Shown here one piece after another: positions 18,636 to 30,014 of a stretch of DNA of 64,000 nt; position 1 is the first letter of the stretch; the number at the start of each line of letters is the position of its first letter. The translations under genes and the position numbers were made by a program. The stretch comes from Rodentibacter sp. Ppn85 (GTDB lineage: Bacteria; Pseudomonadota; Gammaproteobacteria; Enterobacterales; Pasteurellaceae), in the NCBI RefSeq assembly GCF_001999335.1, contig NZ_MLHS01000011.1, positions 1 through 64,000 of the forward strand, read 5' to 3'. The notes under the pieces were generated by a model. That model was not told the origin of the DNA. It did no database searches and saw only the letters and a program-made list of their open reading frames with translations.

Positions 18636-20216
18636 CTAATGTTCACGTGTTTTAAAGAACTCAACATCAGGATAACGTTCTTGCGCCAAGTTTAAATTCA
18701 CCATTGTTGGTGCGATATAAGTCAGATTATCTCCCCCGTCTAAGGCTAGATTTTGCTCATTTTTACGCTTAAACTCTTCAAATTTTTTACCATCGCTACA
18801 TTCTACCCAACGGGCTGTTGTAACGTTCACATTTTCATAAATGGCTTCTACGTTGTATTCTGTTTTTAGGCGGGATACCACTACATCAAACTGCAATACG
18901 CCCACAGCTCCTACGATTAAATCATTGTTGAGAAGCGGACGGAAAACTTGCACCGCTCCCTCTTCGGAAAGCTGTACTAAACCTTTTAGTAACTGCTTTT
19001 GTTTGAGCGGATCTTTCAAACGAATGCGACGGAATAATTCAGGTGCGAAATTTGGAATCCCGCTGAATTTCAAATTTTCACCTTGGGTGAAGGTATCGCC
19101 AATTTGGATTGTGCCGTGATTATGCAAACCGATAATATCGCCGGCATAGGCTTCTTCAGCGTGGGAGCGATCCCCCGCCATAAAGGTTAAGGCATCAGAA
19201 ATCACCACATCTTTACCGATACGCACGTGCTTAAGCTTCATTCCTTTTTCATATTTACCGGAAACCACACGCATAAAGGCGACACGATCTCGATGTTTTG
19301 GATCCATATTGGCTTGGATTTTGAATACGAAACCGCTAAATTTTTCTTCCGAGCTTTCTATCATGCGAGTGTCCGCTTGACGAGCCTGTGGTTTGGGCGC
19401 CCATTCGGTTAAACCGTCAAGGAAATGATCAACACCGAAATTGCCAAGCGCGGTTCCAAAAAATACAGGGGTTAATTCACCTTTGATAAAAGCATCATAT
19501 TCAAATTCATTGCTTGCTCCTTGTACCAATTCCAATTCGTCACGCAATTGCCGGGCCAAATCATCGCCCACCGCCTCATCTAATTGCGGGTTATTCAATC
19601 CCTTCACAATACGTACTTCTTGAATGGTTGAGCCTTGACCTGACCGGTATAAATAGGTTTCGTCTTTGCCGAGGTGATAGACGCCTTTAAACAATTTACC
19701 GCAGCCGATAGGCCAAGTGATCGGAGCACAACGAATTTTCAGTACGTTTTCCACTTCGTCCAGTAATTCCATGGGATCTCGAATATCACGGTCAAGTTTG
19801 TTCATAAAGGTGATAATCGGCGTATCGCGCAAACGGGTAACTTCCATTAATTTAATCGTACGTTCCTCAACCCCTTTTGCGGAATCAATCACCATTAGAC
19901 AGCTGTCTACCGCGGTTAAAGTGCGGTAGGTATCTTCCGAGAAATCCTCGTGTCCCGGGGTGTCAAGCAGGTTTACCAAACAATCATTATAAGGAAATTG
20001 CATAACAGAGGTGGTAATGGAAATTCCACGTTGCTTTTCCATTTCCATCCAGTCGGATTTTGCATGTGCTGCCGAGCCTTTGCCTTTTACCGAACCGGCG
20101 GTTTGAATGGCATTGCCGTATAAAAGCACTTTTTCGGTAATGGTTGTTTTACCCGCGTCGGGGTGGGAAATAATCGCAAAAGTTCGGCGTTTATTCACTT
20201 CTTGAGGATAAGTCAT
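18636..20216 (-). CDS. prfC: Peptide chain release factor 3
   Basis: A 526-residue translational GTPase that recycles RF1 and RF2 from the ribosome after peptide release. G1 is [19 protein letters not shown] (residues about 14-32), switch-II G3 is [16 protein letters not shown], and G4 is [19 protein letters not shown]. The EF-G-like domains follow ([19 protein letters not shown]). Length matches the family. Monocistronic, with its own terminator. Confidence 0.95.
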   Translation of the reverse strand: MTYPQEVNKRRTFAIISHPDAGKTTITEKVLLYGNAIQTAGSVKGKGSAAHAKSDWMEMEKQRGISITTSVMQFPYNDCLVNLLDTPGHEDFSEDTYRTLTAVDSCLMVIDSAKGVEERTIKLMEVTRLRDTPIITFMNKLDRDIRDPMELLDEVENVLKIRCAPITWPIGCGKLFKGVYHLGKDETYLYRSGQGSTIQEVRIVKGLNNPQLDEAVGDDLARQLRDELELVQGASNEFEYDAFIKGELTPVFFGTALGNFGVDHFLDGLTEWAPKPQARQADTRMIESSEEKFSGFVFKIQANMDPKHRDRVAFMRVVSGKYEKGMKLKHVRIGKDVVISDALTFMAGDRSHAEEAYAGDIIGLHNHGTIQIGDTFTQGENLKFSGIPNFAPELFRRIRLKDPLKQKQLLKGLVQLSEEGAVQVFRPLLNNDLIVGAVGVLQFDVVVSRLKTEYNVEAIYENVNVTTARWVECSDGKKFEEFKRKNEQNLALDGGDNLTYIAPTMVNLNLAQERYPDVEFFKTREH

Positions 20217-20322
20217 GATCTTCTCTTGTTCATTAAAAAATGTCCGCTATTTTCGCTGATTTTAAGATTTTGCTCAAATTAAATTGGAAAAATTCAACGA
20301 ATTTTATTATTTTTTCAAAAAT

Positions 20323-20336
20323 AGCAAACGTTTGCT
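20323..20336. promoter_or_regulatory. PurR operator upstream of purC
   Basis: AGCAAACGTTTGCT is a perfect 14-bp palindrome matching the PurR box core (GCAAACGTTTGC). It is 58 bp upstream of the purC start and indicates purine repression. A USS follows at 20341-20349. Confidence 0.85.
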
Positions 20337-20393
20337 TAAAAAGTGCGGTACAATATGCGCCGATTTTTTACCGCAATAAAAAAGGTGTAAACC

Positions 20394-21260
20394 ATGACAC
20401 AACAAAACCTAAGTCTGAAGAAAATCTACTCCGGTAAAGTGCGTGATCTTTACGAAATTGATGATAAACGAATGTTGATGGTCGCCACAGATCGGCTCTC
20501 GGCATTTGATGTGATTTTAGATGATCCCATTCCACGAAAAGGCGAGATTTTGACGCAAATTTCTAATTTTTGGTTTAAAAAATTGGCACATATTATGCCA
20601 AATCATTTCACCGGCGATTCTGTTTATGATGTGCTGCCAAAAGAAGAAGCGGATTTAGTGAAAGATCGCGCGGTGGTTTGTAAGCGTTTGAATCCTATTA
20701 AAATTGAATCTATTGTGCGTGGTTATTTAACCGGAAGCGGGTTAAAAGATTATCAACAAACCGGCACGATTTGTGGTTTAAAACTACCGGAAGGCTTGGT
20801 GGAAGCAAGTAAATTGCCGGAGCCGATTTTTACCCCTTCAAGTAAAGAGGAAGTGGGTAATCACGATATTAATATCAGCTATGAAGAATGTGAAAAATTA
20901 ATTGGTGCAGATTTGGCCGCTCAAGTTAAAGAAAAAGCCATTGCACTTTATACGGCGGCGGCAGAATATGCGCTCACTAAAGGCATTATTATCTGCGATA
21001 CTAAATTTGAATTTGGGCTGGATGAAAAGGGTACGCTAACTCTGATGGATGAGGTGTTAACTCCGGATTCAAGTCGTTTTTGGTCGATTGATACTTATAA
21101 AGAAGGCACAAATCCGCCTTCGTTTGATAAGCAATTTGTGCGTGATTGGTTAGAAAATAGCGGTTGGAACAAACAACCGCCGGCACCTAAAGTTCCGGCC
21201 GATGTTATTGAAAAGACGGTTGCGAAATACCAAGAGGCTTTGGATCTTTTAACTCAATAA
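20394..21260 (+). CDS. purC: Phosphoribosylaminoimidazole-succinocarboxamide synthase
   Basis: A 288-residue SAICAR synthetase that joins CAIR and aspartate using ATP in purine synthesis. Motifs are [29 protein letters not shown] (residues 11-39, nucleotide-binding), [15 protein letters not shown], and [15 protein letters not shown]...[14 protein letters not shown] (about 197-226). It is the longer form of the enzyme rather than the ~237-residue E. coli form. A PurR box lies just upstream and an intrinsic terminator just downstream. Confidence 0.95.
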   Translation: MTQQNLSLKKIYSGKVRDLYEIDDKRMLMVATDRLSAFDVILDDPIPRKGEILTQISNFWFKKLAHIMPNHFTGDSVYDVLPKEEADLVKDRAVVCKRLNPIKIESIVRGYLTGSGLKDYQQTGTICGLKLPEGLVEASKLPEPIFTPSSKEEVGNHDINISYEECEKLIGADLAAQVKEKAIALYTAAAEYALTKGIIICDTKFEFGLDEKGTLTLMDEVLTPDSSRFWSIDTYKEGTNPPSFDKQFVRDWLENSGWNKQPPAPKVPADVIEKTVAKYQEALDLLTQ

Positions 21261-21269
21261 TGCGAAAAA

Positions 21270-21295
21270 CCCTGCTAACAAGGCAGGGATTTTTA
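21270..21295 (+). terminator. Intrinsic terminator after purC
   Basis: CCCTGC (21270-21275) pairs with GCAGGG (21283-21288), with A-rich sequence before and ATTTTTA after. It sits 9 bp past the purC stop. Confidence 0.8.
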
Positions 21296-21372
21296 TAGAT
21301 AAAAAACTGTAAAAATAGTTTGCGAAGTATGTAAACCGCTAGACAAATGAGAGAAGTGCGGTTATATTTTAT

Positions 21373-21407
21373 CGAGTTTTTATTCATTTAAAGTGATTAA
21401 ATATTCA
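21373..21407. promoter_or_regulatory. Tandem ARG boxes (ArgR operator) upstream of argG
   Basis: CGAGTTTTTATTCA (21373-21386) and TGATTAAATATTCA (21394-21407) match the ArgR core TGAAT-W4-ATTCA with two and one mismatches. Their starts are 21 bp apart, the canonical spacing of paired 18-bp ARG boxes with a 3-bp gap. They end 26 bp before the argG start. Confidence 0.75.
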
Positions 21408-21424
21408 AAAACAGCGTTAAGTAA

Positions 21425-22768
<1,344 letters not shown>

Positions 22769-22783
22769 TATTGAATTGATATG

Positions 22784-22813
22784 AATAACCGCACAAAAGT
22801 GCGGTTATTTTTT
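22784..22813. terminator. Bidirectional USS-pair terminator between argG and ribA
   Basis: AATAACCGCAC and GTGCGGTTATT form an 11-bp perfect stem with an AAAA loop, followed by a T-run on the plus strand. It serves the convergent argG and ribA. Confidence 0.88.
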
Positions 22814-22816
22814 ACT

Positions 22817-23476
22817 TTATTTTTTATCAAGCATCACTTCTTCTTGGCAATGCGGGCAATTCATTAGATGTTCTTCATTGTTATGTATGATGTAATGTCC
22901 CATTTTTTTTGCTTTTGTGTTTAAATATTTTGTATTGTAGCGATTTTCGCCCACATTTAACGGCACACGCTCAACGATATTAATCCCGGCTTTTTTCATC
23001 GTTTCCACTTTTTCAGGATTGTTTGTCATTAAACGCACTTTTTTTACACCCAATAATTCAAATATATCGGCACAGACTTCAAAATTGCGTTCATCCGCTT
23101 TAAAACCGAGGGCGAGGTTCGCTTCAATCGTATCCATTCCTTGATCTTGTAGTGAGTAAGCACGAATTTTATTAATTAAGCCGATACCACGCCCTTCTTC
23201 ACGGTGATAAATTAAGACACCACGCCCTTCTTCCTTAATTTGACGAAGTGCGGTGGCAAGTTGGAAACCGCAATCGCATTTTAAACTATGCAGGGCATCA
23301 CCGGTTAAGCATTCGGAATGAATTCGAGCTAAAACAGGTTCATCGCTGTTTGAAATATCACCCATTACTAACGCAACATGTTCTTTTTTCGTATCAGGAA
23401 ATTCAAACCCTACCATTTTAAAAATACCGTATTCGGTAGGCAAATTGGCTTGAGCAACCAGCTGAATTTTTGTCAT
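22817..23476 (-). CDS. ribA: GTP cyclohydrolase II
   Basis: A 219-residue enzyme that converts GTP to the pyrimidine precursor of riboflavin. Zn-binding cysteines lie in [25 protein letters not shown] (residues about 53-77), followed by the catalytic [22 protein letters not shown] and the [16 protein letters not shown] segment. The C-terminal tail [20 protein letters not shown] adds a CPHC pair. It is divergent from pgpB, as in H. influenzae. Confidence 0.94.
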   Translation of the reverse strand: MTKIQLVAQANLPTEYGIFKMVGFEFPDTKKEHVALVMGDISNSDEPVLARIHSECLTGDALHSLKCDCGFQLATALRQIKEEGRGVLIYHREEGRGIGLINKIRAYSLQDQGMDTIEANLALGFKADERNFEVCADIFELLGVKKVRLMTNNPEKVETMKKAGINIVERVPLNVGENRYNTKYLNTKAKKMGHYIIHNNEEHLMNCPHCQEEVMLDKK

Positions 23477-23544
23477 AAGCTATCCTTATTCATTTTCATT
23501 TCTGCTAAAATGCGCACTCTGATTCTAATTATTAAGGGGTGAGC

Positions 23545-24264
23545 ATGTTTAAGAGGCTGTCATTATATACGTTATTACTTTGTCTTGTACCGTTTTTTAT
23601 GTGGGGATTTTCCTATCAATGGCATGGCAATGAGCAATTAACGGAGGCAGATTATTGGCTTTACTTGCTTACTGAAACCGGTAGTGTGCCTTATGCCTTG
23701 ATTACTTGTGGCGTGTTTGCTCTTATTTTTGGTTTTTTGTTTAAAAGTCGCAAACAGTGGATGTTAGGTGTAGCAGTGATGGCATTTTCTGTTATCGCCA
23801 CTCAAGCGGTAAAAACGGGATTAAAGGCGATGTTTAAAGAACCGCGTCCGTTCACGGTGTATCTGGCGGAACAAACTAATCAAACAACAGAAAAGTTTTA
23901 TGAACATGACCGCACTCAGCGGGCAGTGATGGCAAAAAACTTTTATTCTATGCAGCCAAACACACCGGCTTGGCTAGTGAACCATTATGAAAATGAAACC
24001 GGCTATGCTTTCCCGTCGGGTCATACCATTTTTGCCGCGACATGGTTAATGCTTGCCGTGGGATTCACTCAATTATTAGGCAATCGTTCGTGGAAAGCTA
24101 AGTTGCTAGTAGGCATTATGGCCGTATGGAGTTTGCTTATGCTGATTAGCCGTGTGCGTCTAGGCATGCATTATCCGATTGATCTTTTTGTTGCAACGGT
24201 TTTTGCCTGGCTGGTGAATCTGGTTATTTTTGTTTTTTTACAGAAAAAACGATCTTCGTCATAA
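23545..24264 (+). CDS. pgpB: Phosphatidylglycerophosphatase B (PAP2 family)
   Basis: A 239-residue inner-membrane PAP2 phosphatase that dephosphorylates phosphatidylglycerophosphate and possibly undecaprenyl pyrophosphate. The three catalytic motifs are KAMFKEPRPF (about residue 96), FPSGHT (about 154) and SRVRLGMHYPID (about 205), set among roughly six membrane segments. ATG 23545 is chosen over the in-frame GTG at 23539 because AAGGGG lies 5 bases upstream of it. Confidence 0.9.
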   Translation: MFKRLSLYTLLLCLVPFFMWGFSYQWHGNEQLTEADYWLYLLTETGSVPYALITCGVFALIFGFLFKSRKQWMLGVAVMAFSVIATQAVKTGLKAMFKEPRPFTVYLAEQTNQTTEKFYEHDRTQRAVMAKNFYSMQPNTPAWLVNHYENETGYAFPSGHTIFAATWLMLAVGFTQLLGNRSWKAKLLVGIMAVWSLLMLISRVRLGMHYPIDLFVATVFAWLVNLVIFVFLQKKRSSS

Positions 24265-24333
24265 CATAAAAATTTAAGTGCGGTTAAAATTAGCCGAGAT
24301 TTTTAGCGCACTGTTTTAGAAAAGGAGCCGATT

Positions 24334-25248
24334 ATGTACTATGGGTTAGATATTGGCGGCACAAAAATTGAACTTGCCGTATTTAATGGGAAACTAGAAA
24401 AACTGTATTCCGAACGAGTGCCAACGCCTAAAACGGATTACGATGAATGGCTTAATGTGATTGTGGACTTAGTCAATCGTGCTGACGAGCAATTCGGTGA
24501 GCGTGGTACCGTTGGACTAGGTGTACCGGGATTTGTTAATCAACAAACAGGGCTTGCGGAAATTACCAATATTCGTGTGGCGGATAACAAGCCTATTTTA
24601 CGTGATCTTTCCGAACGTTTAGGGCGTGAAGTGCGGGCGGAAAATGATGCAAATTGTTTTGCTTTGTCTGAAGCGTGGGATGAGGAAAACCAACAATATC
24701 CCACTGTGCTTGGGTTGATTCTCGGTACAGGATTTGGCGGCGGTTTTGTCCTGAATGGGAAAGTCCATTCCGGTCAAGTCGGTATGGCTGGTGAGCTTGG
24801 GCATTTACAATTAAATTATCATGCATTGAAATTATTAGGTTGGGATAAAGCCCCGATCTATGACTGTGGCTGCGGTAATCACGCGTGCTTAGATACCTAT
24901 CTTTCCGGTCGTGGTTTTGAAATGCTGTACCATGATCTCAAAGGGGAAAAGCTGTCTGCCCGTGAAATTATCGATGCCTTTTATCTGGGCAAAGAAAGTG
25001 CGGTCAATTTTGTGAATCTTTTTGTTGAATTAGCGGCTATTTCTATCGGCAATATTATCACGGCATTCGACCCGCATATGATTGTATTAGGTGGCGGTCT
25101 ATCTAATTTTGATTATCTCTATGAAGCGTTGCCGAAAGCTTTACCGCCTCATTTAATGCGTACTGCAAAAGTACCGCCGATTAAAAAGGCCAAACATGGT
25201 GATTCCGGCGGTGTTCGTGGTGCGGCGGCATTATTTTTAACAAGATAA
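24334..25248 (+). CDS. nagK: N-acetylglucosamine kinase (ROK family)
   Basis: A 304-residue ROK kinase that phosphorylates GlcNAc recovered from cell-wall turnover. It begins [14 protein letters not shown] (ATP-binding), then [12 protein letters not shown] with the catalytic Asp (about residue 107), the [16 protein letters not shown] segment, and the Zn-binding [17 protein letters not shown] around residue 180. GAKEEG-like purines precede the ATG. It stands upstream of an AgcS transporter gene, as in H. influenzae (HI0182-HI0183). A glucokinase role is a weaker alternative. Confidence 0.88.
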   Translation: MYYGLDIGGTKIELAVFNGKLEKLYSERVPTPKTDYDEWLNVIVDLVNRADEQFGERGTVGLGVPGFVNQQTGLAEITNIRVADNKPILRDLSERLGREVRAENDANCFALSEAWDEENQQYPTVLGLILGTGFGGGFVLNGKVHSGQVGMAGELGHLQLNYHALKLLGWDKAPIYDCGCGNHACLDTYLSGRGFEMLYHDLKGEKLSAREIIDAFYLGKESAVNFVNLFVELAAISIGNIITAFDPHMIVLGGGLSNFDYLYEALPKALPPHLMRTAKVPPIKKAKHGDSGGVRGAAALFLTR

Positions 25249-25254
25249 TCTTTT

Positions 25255-25291
25255 AAAGGCGTATATTTTCTCTATACGCCTTTTGTTTTTA
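25255..25291 (+). terminator. Intrinsic terminator after nagK
   Basis: AAAGGCGTATA pairs with TATACGCCTTT across a short pyrimidine-rich loop, followed by TGTTTTTA. It begins 7 bp after the nagK stop. Confidence 0.85.
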
Positions 25292-25413
25292 TCTAATGGT
25301 TGTTTGTTTTTATTAGATAAAATCTTTTTAAATGTATTTATTTTTTGATCAATATCGCTTTTCTTATTCTTCTTCATTACAATTCCGCCCTCATATTTAT
25401 TTGAAGGAATGCT

Positions 25414-26847
25414 ATGGAATTAATTGCTTATTTAGAACAATTCTTAATGTGGATTGTTGAACATCTTGATGAACCGTTATGGAACCTGACAATTATCGTT
25501 TTACTTGGTGTAGGTCTATTTTTTACCATTACTACCGGCTTTGTACAATTGCGGTTATTTCCTGTCAGTATTCGAGAAATGTGGTTTGGACGGGCCGCTG
25601 AGGGAAATTCTTTAACACCTTTTCAAGCTTTCGCCACAGGGCTGGCGAGCCGTGTCGGGGTAGGCAATATCGGCGGTGTTGCAACCGCTATCGCGCTCGG
25701 CGGAGAAGGGGCGGTGTTTTGGATGTGGATTACTGCTTTTATTGGTATGTCGAGTGCCTTTGCGGAATCTACTTTAGCACAGCTATTTAAAGTTCAGGAT
25801 AAAGACGGATCATTTCGTGGCGGGCCTGCTTACTATATGGTACAAGGGTTGAAGTCACGCAGTATGGCAGTGGCATTTGCCATCGCTCTTATTTTTACTT
25901 TTGGTTTTGCGTTCAATTCCGTGCAATCAAATGCTATTGTGGAAGCAACGCATAATGCGTGGGACTGGCAAGGGGAATATGTCGGCATCGTGTTAGTTAT
26001 TTTAACGGCAGCCATTATTTTTGGCGGTATCAAACGCATTGCCGTGATTTCCAGCAGCCTTGTGCCCATGATGGCGTTATTTTACTTAATTATGGCGGTC
26101 ATTATTCTTGGTATGAATATTGAGATGGTACCAATCGTAATTAGTAACATCATCAAAAGCGCCTTTACTTTTGATGCGGCGGCAGGCGGCTTTTTTGGTG
26201 CGATGGTTTCTAAAGCGATGATGATGGGTATTAAACGTGGTTTATTTTCTAATGAAGCCGGTATGGGCTCTGCGCCAAATGCGGCGGCGGCTGCCCATGT
26301 GAAACACCCCGTCAGCCAAGGTTTAGTCCAGATGCTAGGCGTATTTGTGGACACGATGATGGTATGTACTTGCACCGCTGTGGTGATTTTGCTTTCAAAT
26401 AATTATGGCAGTGAAGCGCTCAAAAGTATTTCTCTCACACAAAACGCCTTGCAATATCATGTGGGGGAATTTGGCTTGCATTTCCTTGCATTTATTTTGC
26501 TGCTTTTTGCTTATTCTTCGATTATCGGTAACTATGCTTACGCAGAAAGTAATATCCGCTTTATTAAAAATAAACCTTGGTTTGTATTGTTATTCCGTTT
26601 GACTGTTCTGTTTTTCGTTTATTTTGGTGCGGTACGTTCAGGCAATGTGGTGTGGAATTTCGCCGATACGGTGATGGCCGTGATGGCAATTCTGAATTTG
26701 GTGGCAATCGTGCTGCTTTCACCGATTGTGTGGACACTCTTGAAGGATTATCAGCGCCAACTTAAAGCCGGAAAAACACCGGAATTTAAAATTGAAGATT
26801 ATCCCGAATTGAAAAAACGGGTGCTTGAACAAGAAACTTGGAAATAA
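25414..26847 (+). CDS. Sodium:alanine symporter family transporter (AgcS)
   Basis: A 477-residue inner-membrane amino-acid carrier with about 11 hydrophobic segments. AGCS family motifs include TPFQAFATGLASRVGVGNIGGVATAIALGGEGAVFWMW (residues about 68-105), AQLFKVQDKDGSFRGGPAYYMVQGL, and KRGLFSNEAGMGSAPNAAAAAHVKHPVSQG (about 273-302). It probably imports alanine or glycine with Na+. It is the counterpart of H. influenzae HI0183. AAGGAATGCT precedes the ATG. Confidence 0.9.
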   Translation: MELIAYLEQFLMWIVEHLDEPLWNLTIIVLLGVGLFFTITTGFVQLRLFPVSIREMWFGRAAEGNSLTPFQAFATGLASRVGVGNIGGVATAIALGGEGAVFWMWITAFIGMSSAFAESTLAQLFKVQDKDGSFRGGPAYYMVQGLKSRSMAVAFAIALIFTFGFAFNSVQSNAIVEATHNAWDWQGEYVGIVLVILTAAIIFGGIKRIAVISSSLVPMMALFYLIMAVIILGMNIEMVPIVISNIIKSAFTFDAAAGGFFGAMVSKAMMMGIKRGLFSNEAGMGSAPNAAAAAHVKHPVSQGLVQMLGVFVDTMMVCTCTAVVILLSNNYGSEALKSISLTQNALQYHVGEFGLHFLAFILLLFAYSSIIGNYAYAESNIRFIKNKPWFVLLFRLTVLFFVYFGAVRSGNVVWNFADTVMAVMAILNLVAIVLLSPIVWTLLKDYQRQLKAGKTPEFKIEDYPELKKRVLEQETWK

Positions 26848-26989
26848 AAAAGTGCGGTCAAAATTTTCGACATTTATGTTTTGATTGATAATTTTAAAAT
26901 CCTTATTAAATTTTTATTTAGTAGGTTTTTTTTATCACTTAGCATATTGTTAAAAACTTCGTCAAAAACAGCCGCACTTCTATCTAAAT

Positions 26990-27688
26990 CTAACCAAATA
27001 CTTGATTATCAAAACGTTCCACATAGCCTGCTAAATTCGATTTTGAGCGTGCATATTGTGCAATTTGGGTATCAATTGGGGTTTGAATTAGACTGGCGAC
27101 AATCGGAACAATCGACACATCGGCTAAAGTAATTTCATCACCGAACAGATAGTTTTTTTCTGCCAAATAATCACTAATGGCATCTAAATCTACAAAACCA
27201 AGTTGATATACTTCTTCTAAACTATGACGCCCAATACCATGTCCTTGCATTTGATTCAGCACATTTGCTTGCAACATTAAGAAGGTTTGTTCTGCTTGTT
27301 CAGATGGCATTCCTTCAAACATCGCTGCCATCATAAAAGGTTTACCGATTGGGTCAATAAAGCGGTTGTAAACACTATTCCAATAAAGATGTTCTTCTGC
27401 CATACGACAGAAGGCGTGAGAAATTGCTCGTTGTTCGGTCGTTAAATTGCGGTCTAAGTCCACATCATATTTTGTCTTTAAGTGTTCAGTAATGAAATGG
27501 CTGTCAGCAATCATTTTGCCATCATTTTGTAATACTGGCACTTTGCCTTTCGGCATTTTGCTAAAGTCTGTCACATATTCTTTCTCAAATTTTAGGTTGG
27601 CGATACGTAACAACGCTTCAATTTTCCACGCAAAAGGGGAAGAACTACGAATTGTACCTGCCCCGGGTAAAGTAAATAATTTCAACAT
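26990..27688 (-). CDS. Glutathione S-transferase family protein
   Basis: A 232-residue cytosolic GST-fold protein. The N-terminal thioredoxin-like domain has SSPFAWKIEALLRIANLKFEKEYV and the cis-Pro/SNAIL-type region KGKVPVLQNDGKMIADSHFITEHL (residues about 48-71). The helical C-terminal domain has YLFGDEITLADVSIVPIVASL. It conjugates glutathione or binds hydrophobic ligands; the substrate is unknown. It is divergent from a LysR-type regulator that may control it. Confidence 0.85.
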   Translation of the reverse strand: MLKLFTLPGAGTIRSSSPFAWKIEALLRIANLKFEKEYVTDFSKMPKGKVPVLQNDGKMIADSHFITEHLKTKYDVDLDRNLTTEQRAISHAFCRMAEEHLYWNSVYNRFIDPIGKPFMMAAMFEGMPSEQAEQTFLMLQANVLNQMQGHGIGRHSLEEVYQLGFVDLDAISDYLAEKNYLFGDEITLADVSIVPIVASLIQTPIDTQIAQYARSKSNLAGYVERFDNQVFG

Positions 27689-27728
27689 AAATTTAACTCC
27701 TTAATTGTTTAGATAGTGCTGTACAGTA

Positions 27729-27751
27729 TATCAGATTAAATAAAGTTGATA
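27729..27751. promoter_or_regulatory. Possible LysR-type operator between the GST gene and lysR
   Basis: TATCA and TGATA form an inverted repeat with a 13-bp gap in the 116-bp divergent promoter. This roughly follows the T-N11-A style of LysR sites, but the spacing is not exact. Confidence 0.3.
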
Positions 27752-27804
27752 ATACTTCATTTTTTAAATACACTGTGAAGTAAAACTTTGTAATTGGGTG
27801 GGGA

Positions 27805-28671
27805 ATGGATACATTAAAAGCAATGCTGATTTTAGGGAAAGTCATTAATAGCGGTAATATGTCAGTGGTGGGGCGTGAGCTGGGTATGAGTAATTCCGCC
27901 GTTAGTCAGCATATCAAACAACTTGAGCGGCATTATGGAATGAAATTAATTAATCGGACAACGCGTCATATTTCGCCCACATCGGCAGGACAGATACTTT
28001 GGCAAGGTGCGCGTGAGATTAGTCAGATACTGATAAAAACACAGCAAAATTTGACCGCACTTAAGACAGAATTTAGTGGTATCGTCACTATTAGTTTGCC
28101 GAGTTCCTCGATTGAAAGTTCATCAATTAAACGTTTTTTGCAACAAATGAATGTGCAATATCCGCAAATTGATATTTATCTCTTGCCGGACGATAGTGTA
28201 GCCAACCTCTATCAAGACAGTATAGATATAGCCCTTCGTGCAACTGAACCTGATGATAATTTAATTGCTCGCTTTCTCACCCAATGGAAACTTTGTATCT
28301 GTGCTTCACCGACTTATTTAGCAAATAATCCCATAAACCATTTGGGCGATTTGGCTCAGGGGACTTGGATTCATTTCGATAATAAAATTTTTAATAATGC
28401 ATTCGCCACAATGGGATTGGGAAAATTTTCTGCCAATAAGGTTATCCATTGCCCGATTATTTCATCTGCTAAAAGTCTTGCTTTAGAGGGATTCGGACTG
28501 ACATTACAGCTTTATGGCGATATTGAATATTATGTGGAAAATGGCAAACTTTCTATTGTCTTACCTAATAGCCCATTACCAACCCATAATCTTTATGCGG
28601 TAACGGTACATCGCAATCAATCAGCAAAAATTGATGCAGTATTAAATGTACTAAAACAGGCGTTTCAATGA
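27805..28671 (+). CDS. LysR family transcriptional regulator
   Basis: A 288-residue LysR-type regulator. The winged helix-turn-helix occupies residues 1-60 (VVGRELGMSNSAVSQHIKQLERHYGMKLINRTTRHISPTSAG), followed by a periplasmic-binding-protein-like effector domain. It is closest in style to the CrgA/DmlR group. Divergent from the GST gene, the usual arrangement for LysR control of a neighbour. Its stop codon lies within a hairpin terminator. Confidence 0.85.
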   Translation: MDTLKAMLILGKVINSGNMSVVGRELGMSNSAVSQHIKQLERHYGMKLINRTTRHISPTSAGQILWQGAREISQILIKTQQNLTALKTEFSGIVTISLPSSSIESSSIKRFLQQMNVQYPQIDIYLLPDDSVANLYQDSIDIALRATEPDDNLIARFLTQWKLCICASPTYLANNPINHLGDLAQGTWIHFDNKIFNNAFATMGLGKFSANKVIHCPIISSAKSLALEGFGLTLQLYGDIEYYVENGKLSIVLPNSPLPTHNLYAVTVHRNQSAKIDAVLNVLKQAFQ

Positions 28672-28686
28672 AGGAAAACGCCTTTA
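28658..28686 (+). terminator. Terminator overlapping the lysR stop
   Basis: AGGCGTTT (28658-28665) pairs with AAACGCCT (28676-28683), followed by TTAT. The left arm is inside the last lysR codons. Confidence 0.6.
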
Positions 28687-28820
28687 TGACTTACCGATAA
28701 ATTTTTGTTGGGCATCTATTTTTACCTTGGTTTTAATTATCAAAGGTATTTTTATACGATTAACGTGTGGAGGGGTCATATGTCATACAGAAAATTCTCT
28801 ATGAAAATTGACCGCACTTT

Positions 28821-30014
28821 TTACTCTTTCAAATTCCGATAAGTCAAAAAATAATAGGCTAATACCGCAATCACCACACAAGCTCCCATGGTGAATAGCA
28901 TTGGGGCGGCGGTATCCATTTTCATCGTGGCGACTAAGCTGCCAATGACTGCTCCGGTCGCAAAACGTACACTGCCTACTAAGGAATTAGCGGTACCGGA
29001 TATGGTCGGGAATTTTTCTAAAATTGATGCCATGGCATTAGAGGATATCAGCGGATTTTGACCGACAAAAAATGCTACGCCTATCGCCATTGACCAAAAG
29101 CCGAAATCAAAAAGTGCGGTCAGTATAAGCCAGACTCCCGATAAAAATTGAATGGCAATGCCAATGCGTAACATGGTTTCCGCCCCGACGTTTATTACAA
29201 ATCGCCCGTTTAGGAAAGAGGCGAAAGTCATAATGGCGATATTCAGCATAAAGAAATAGCCGAATTGATCGACAGGAATGCCATAAATCCCGATATATAC
29301 AATAGACCCGGCAGTAATGAAAGCAAACAAACCGCCAAACCCGAAAGAAGCGGCAAACATATAGCCTAATACTTGTTTTTGTTTCCATAGGCTCATAAAG
29401 TTTCGGGCAATAATGTTTAAACGGAGCGGAATGCGGTTTTCTTTTTTATGGGTTTCGGGAATGATAAAAAATACTAACAATGTCGATAATATGCCCATTA
29501 ATGCAATGACGTAAAAAATAGCGTGCCAGTGGAAATATTTTACGATGTAACCGCCGATAATCGGGGCAACCAAGGGGGCAATCATAAATACTAGCGTGAT
29601 AGTGGATATCACTTTTGATAATTCATTTTTACTGAATAAATCGCGTAACAATGCACCGGAAAGCACCACTGGCGCCGCACCGAAGAATCCCTGGATAAAA
29701 CGAAGTGCGGTGAAATTTCCGATAGAATTGATTCCGGTTAAAATCAATGCAGCAATGGTGCTGATAATCACGCCAAGCAAAATGATGGGTTTGCGTCCGA
29801 AACTGTCGCCGAACGGCCCCCAAAATAACTGCCCGAATGCCATACCGTATGCAAAGGCGGTGAGTGTGTGTTGCACCTGTTCCGGACTGATGTTGAAATC
29901 TTTAGCAATTTCTAAAAAGGACGGCAAATACATATCGACACCAAAAGGCGGCAACATAGACAAAATGCCGAGGGTCATAATAAAAATAAAGGTTGGTTTT
30001 ATATTTTGCTTCAT
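28821..30014 (-). CDS. bcr: Bcr/CflA family multidrug efflux MFS transporter
   Basis: A 397-residue major-facilitator drug/H+ antiporter with 12 predicted membrane segments. Early motif MYLPSFLEIAKDFNISPEQVQHTLTAFAYGMAFGQLFWGPFGDSFGRKPIILLG contains the MFS motif A (GDxxGRKP, about residues 69-76), followed by LRFIQGFFGAAPVVLSGALLRDLF. Its ATG overlaps the rsuA stop by 4 bp (ATGA), as in H. influenzae HI1243-HI1242, so translation is coupled. Drug range unknown. Confidence 0.9.
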   Translation of the reverse strand: MKQNIKPTFIFIMTLGILSMLPPFGVDMYLPSFLEIAKDFNISPEQVQHTLTAFAYGMAFGQLFWGPFGDSFGRKPIILLGVIISTIAALILTGINSIGNFTALRFIQGFFGAAPVVLSGALLRDLFSKNELSKVISTITLVFMIAPLVAPIIGGYIVKYFHWHAIFYVIALMGILSTLLVFFIIPETHKKENRIPLRLNIIARNFMSLWKQKQVLGYMFAASFGFGGLFAFITAGSIVYIGIYGIPVDQFGYFFMLNIAIMTFASFLNGRFVINVGAETMLRIGIAIQFLSGVWLILTALFDFGFWSMAIGVAFFVGQNPLISSNAMASILEKFPTISGTANSLVGSVRFATGAVIGSLVATMKMDTAAPMLFTMGACVVIAVLAYYFLTYRNLKE

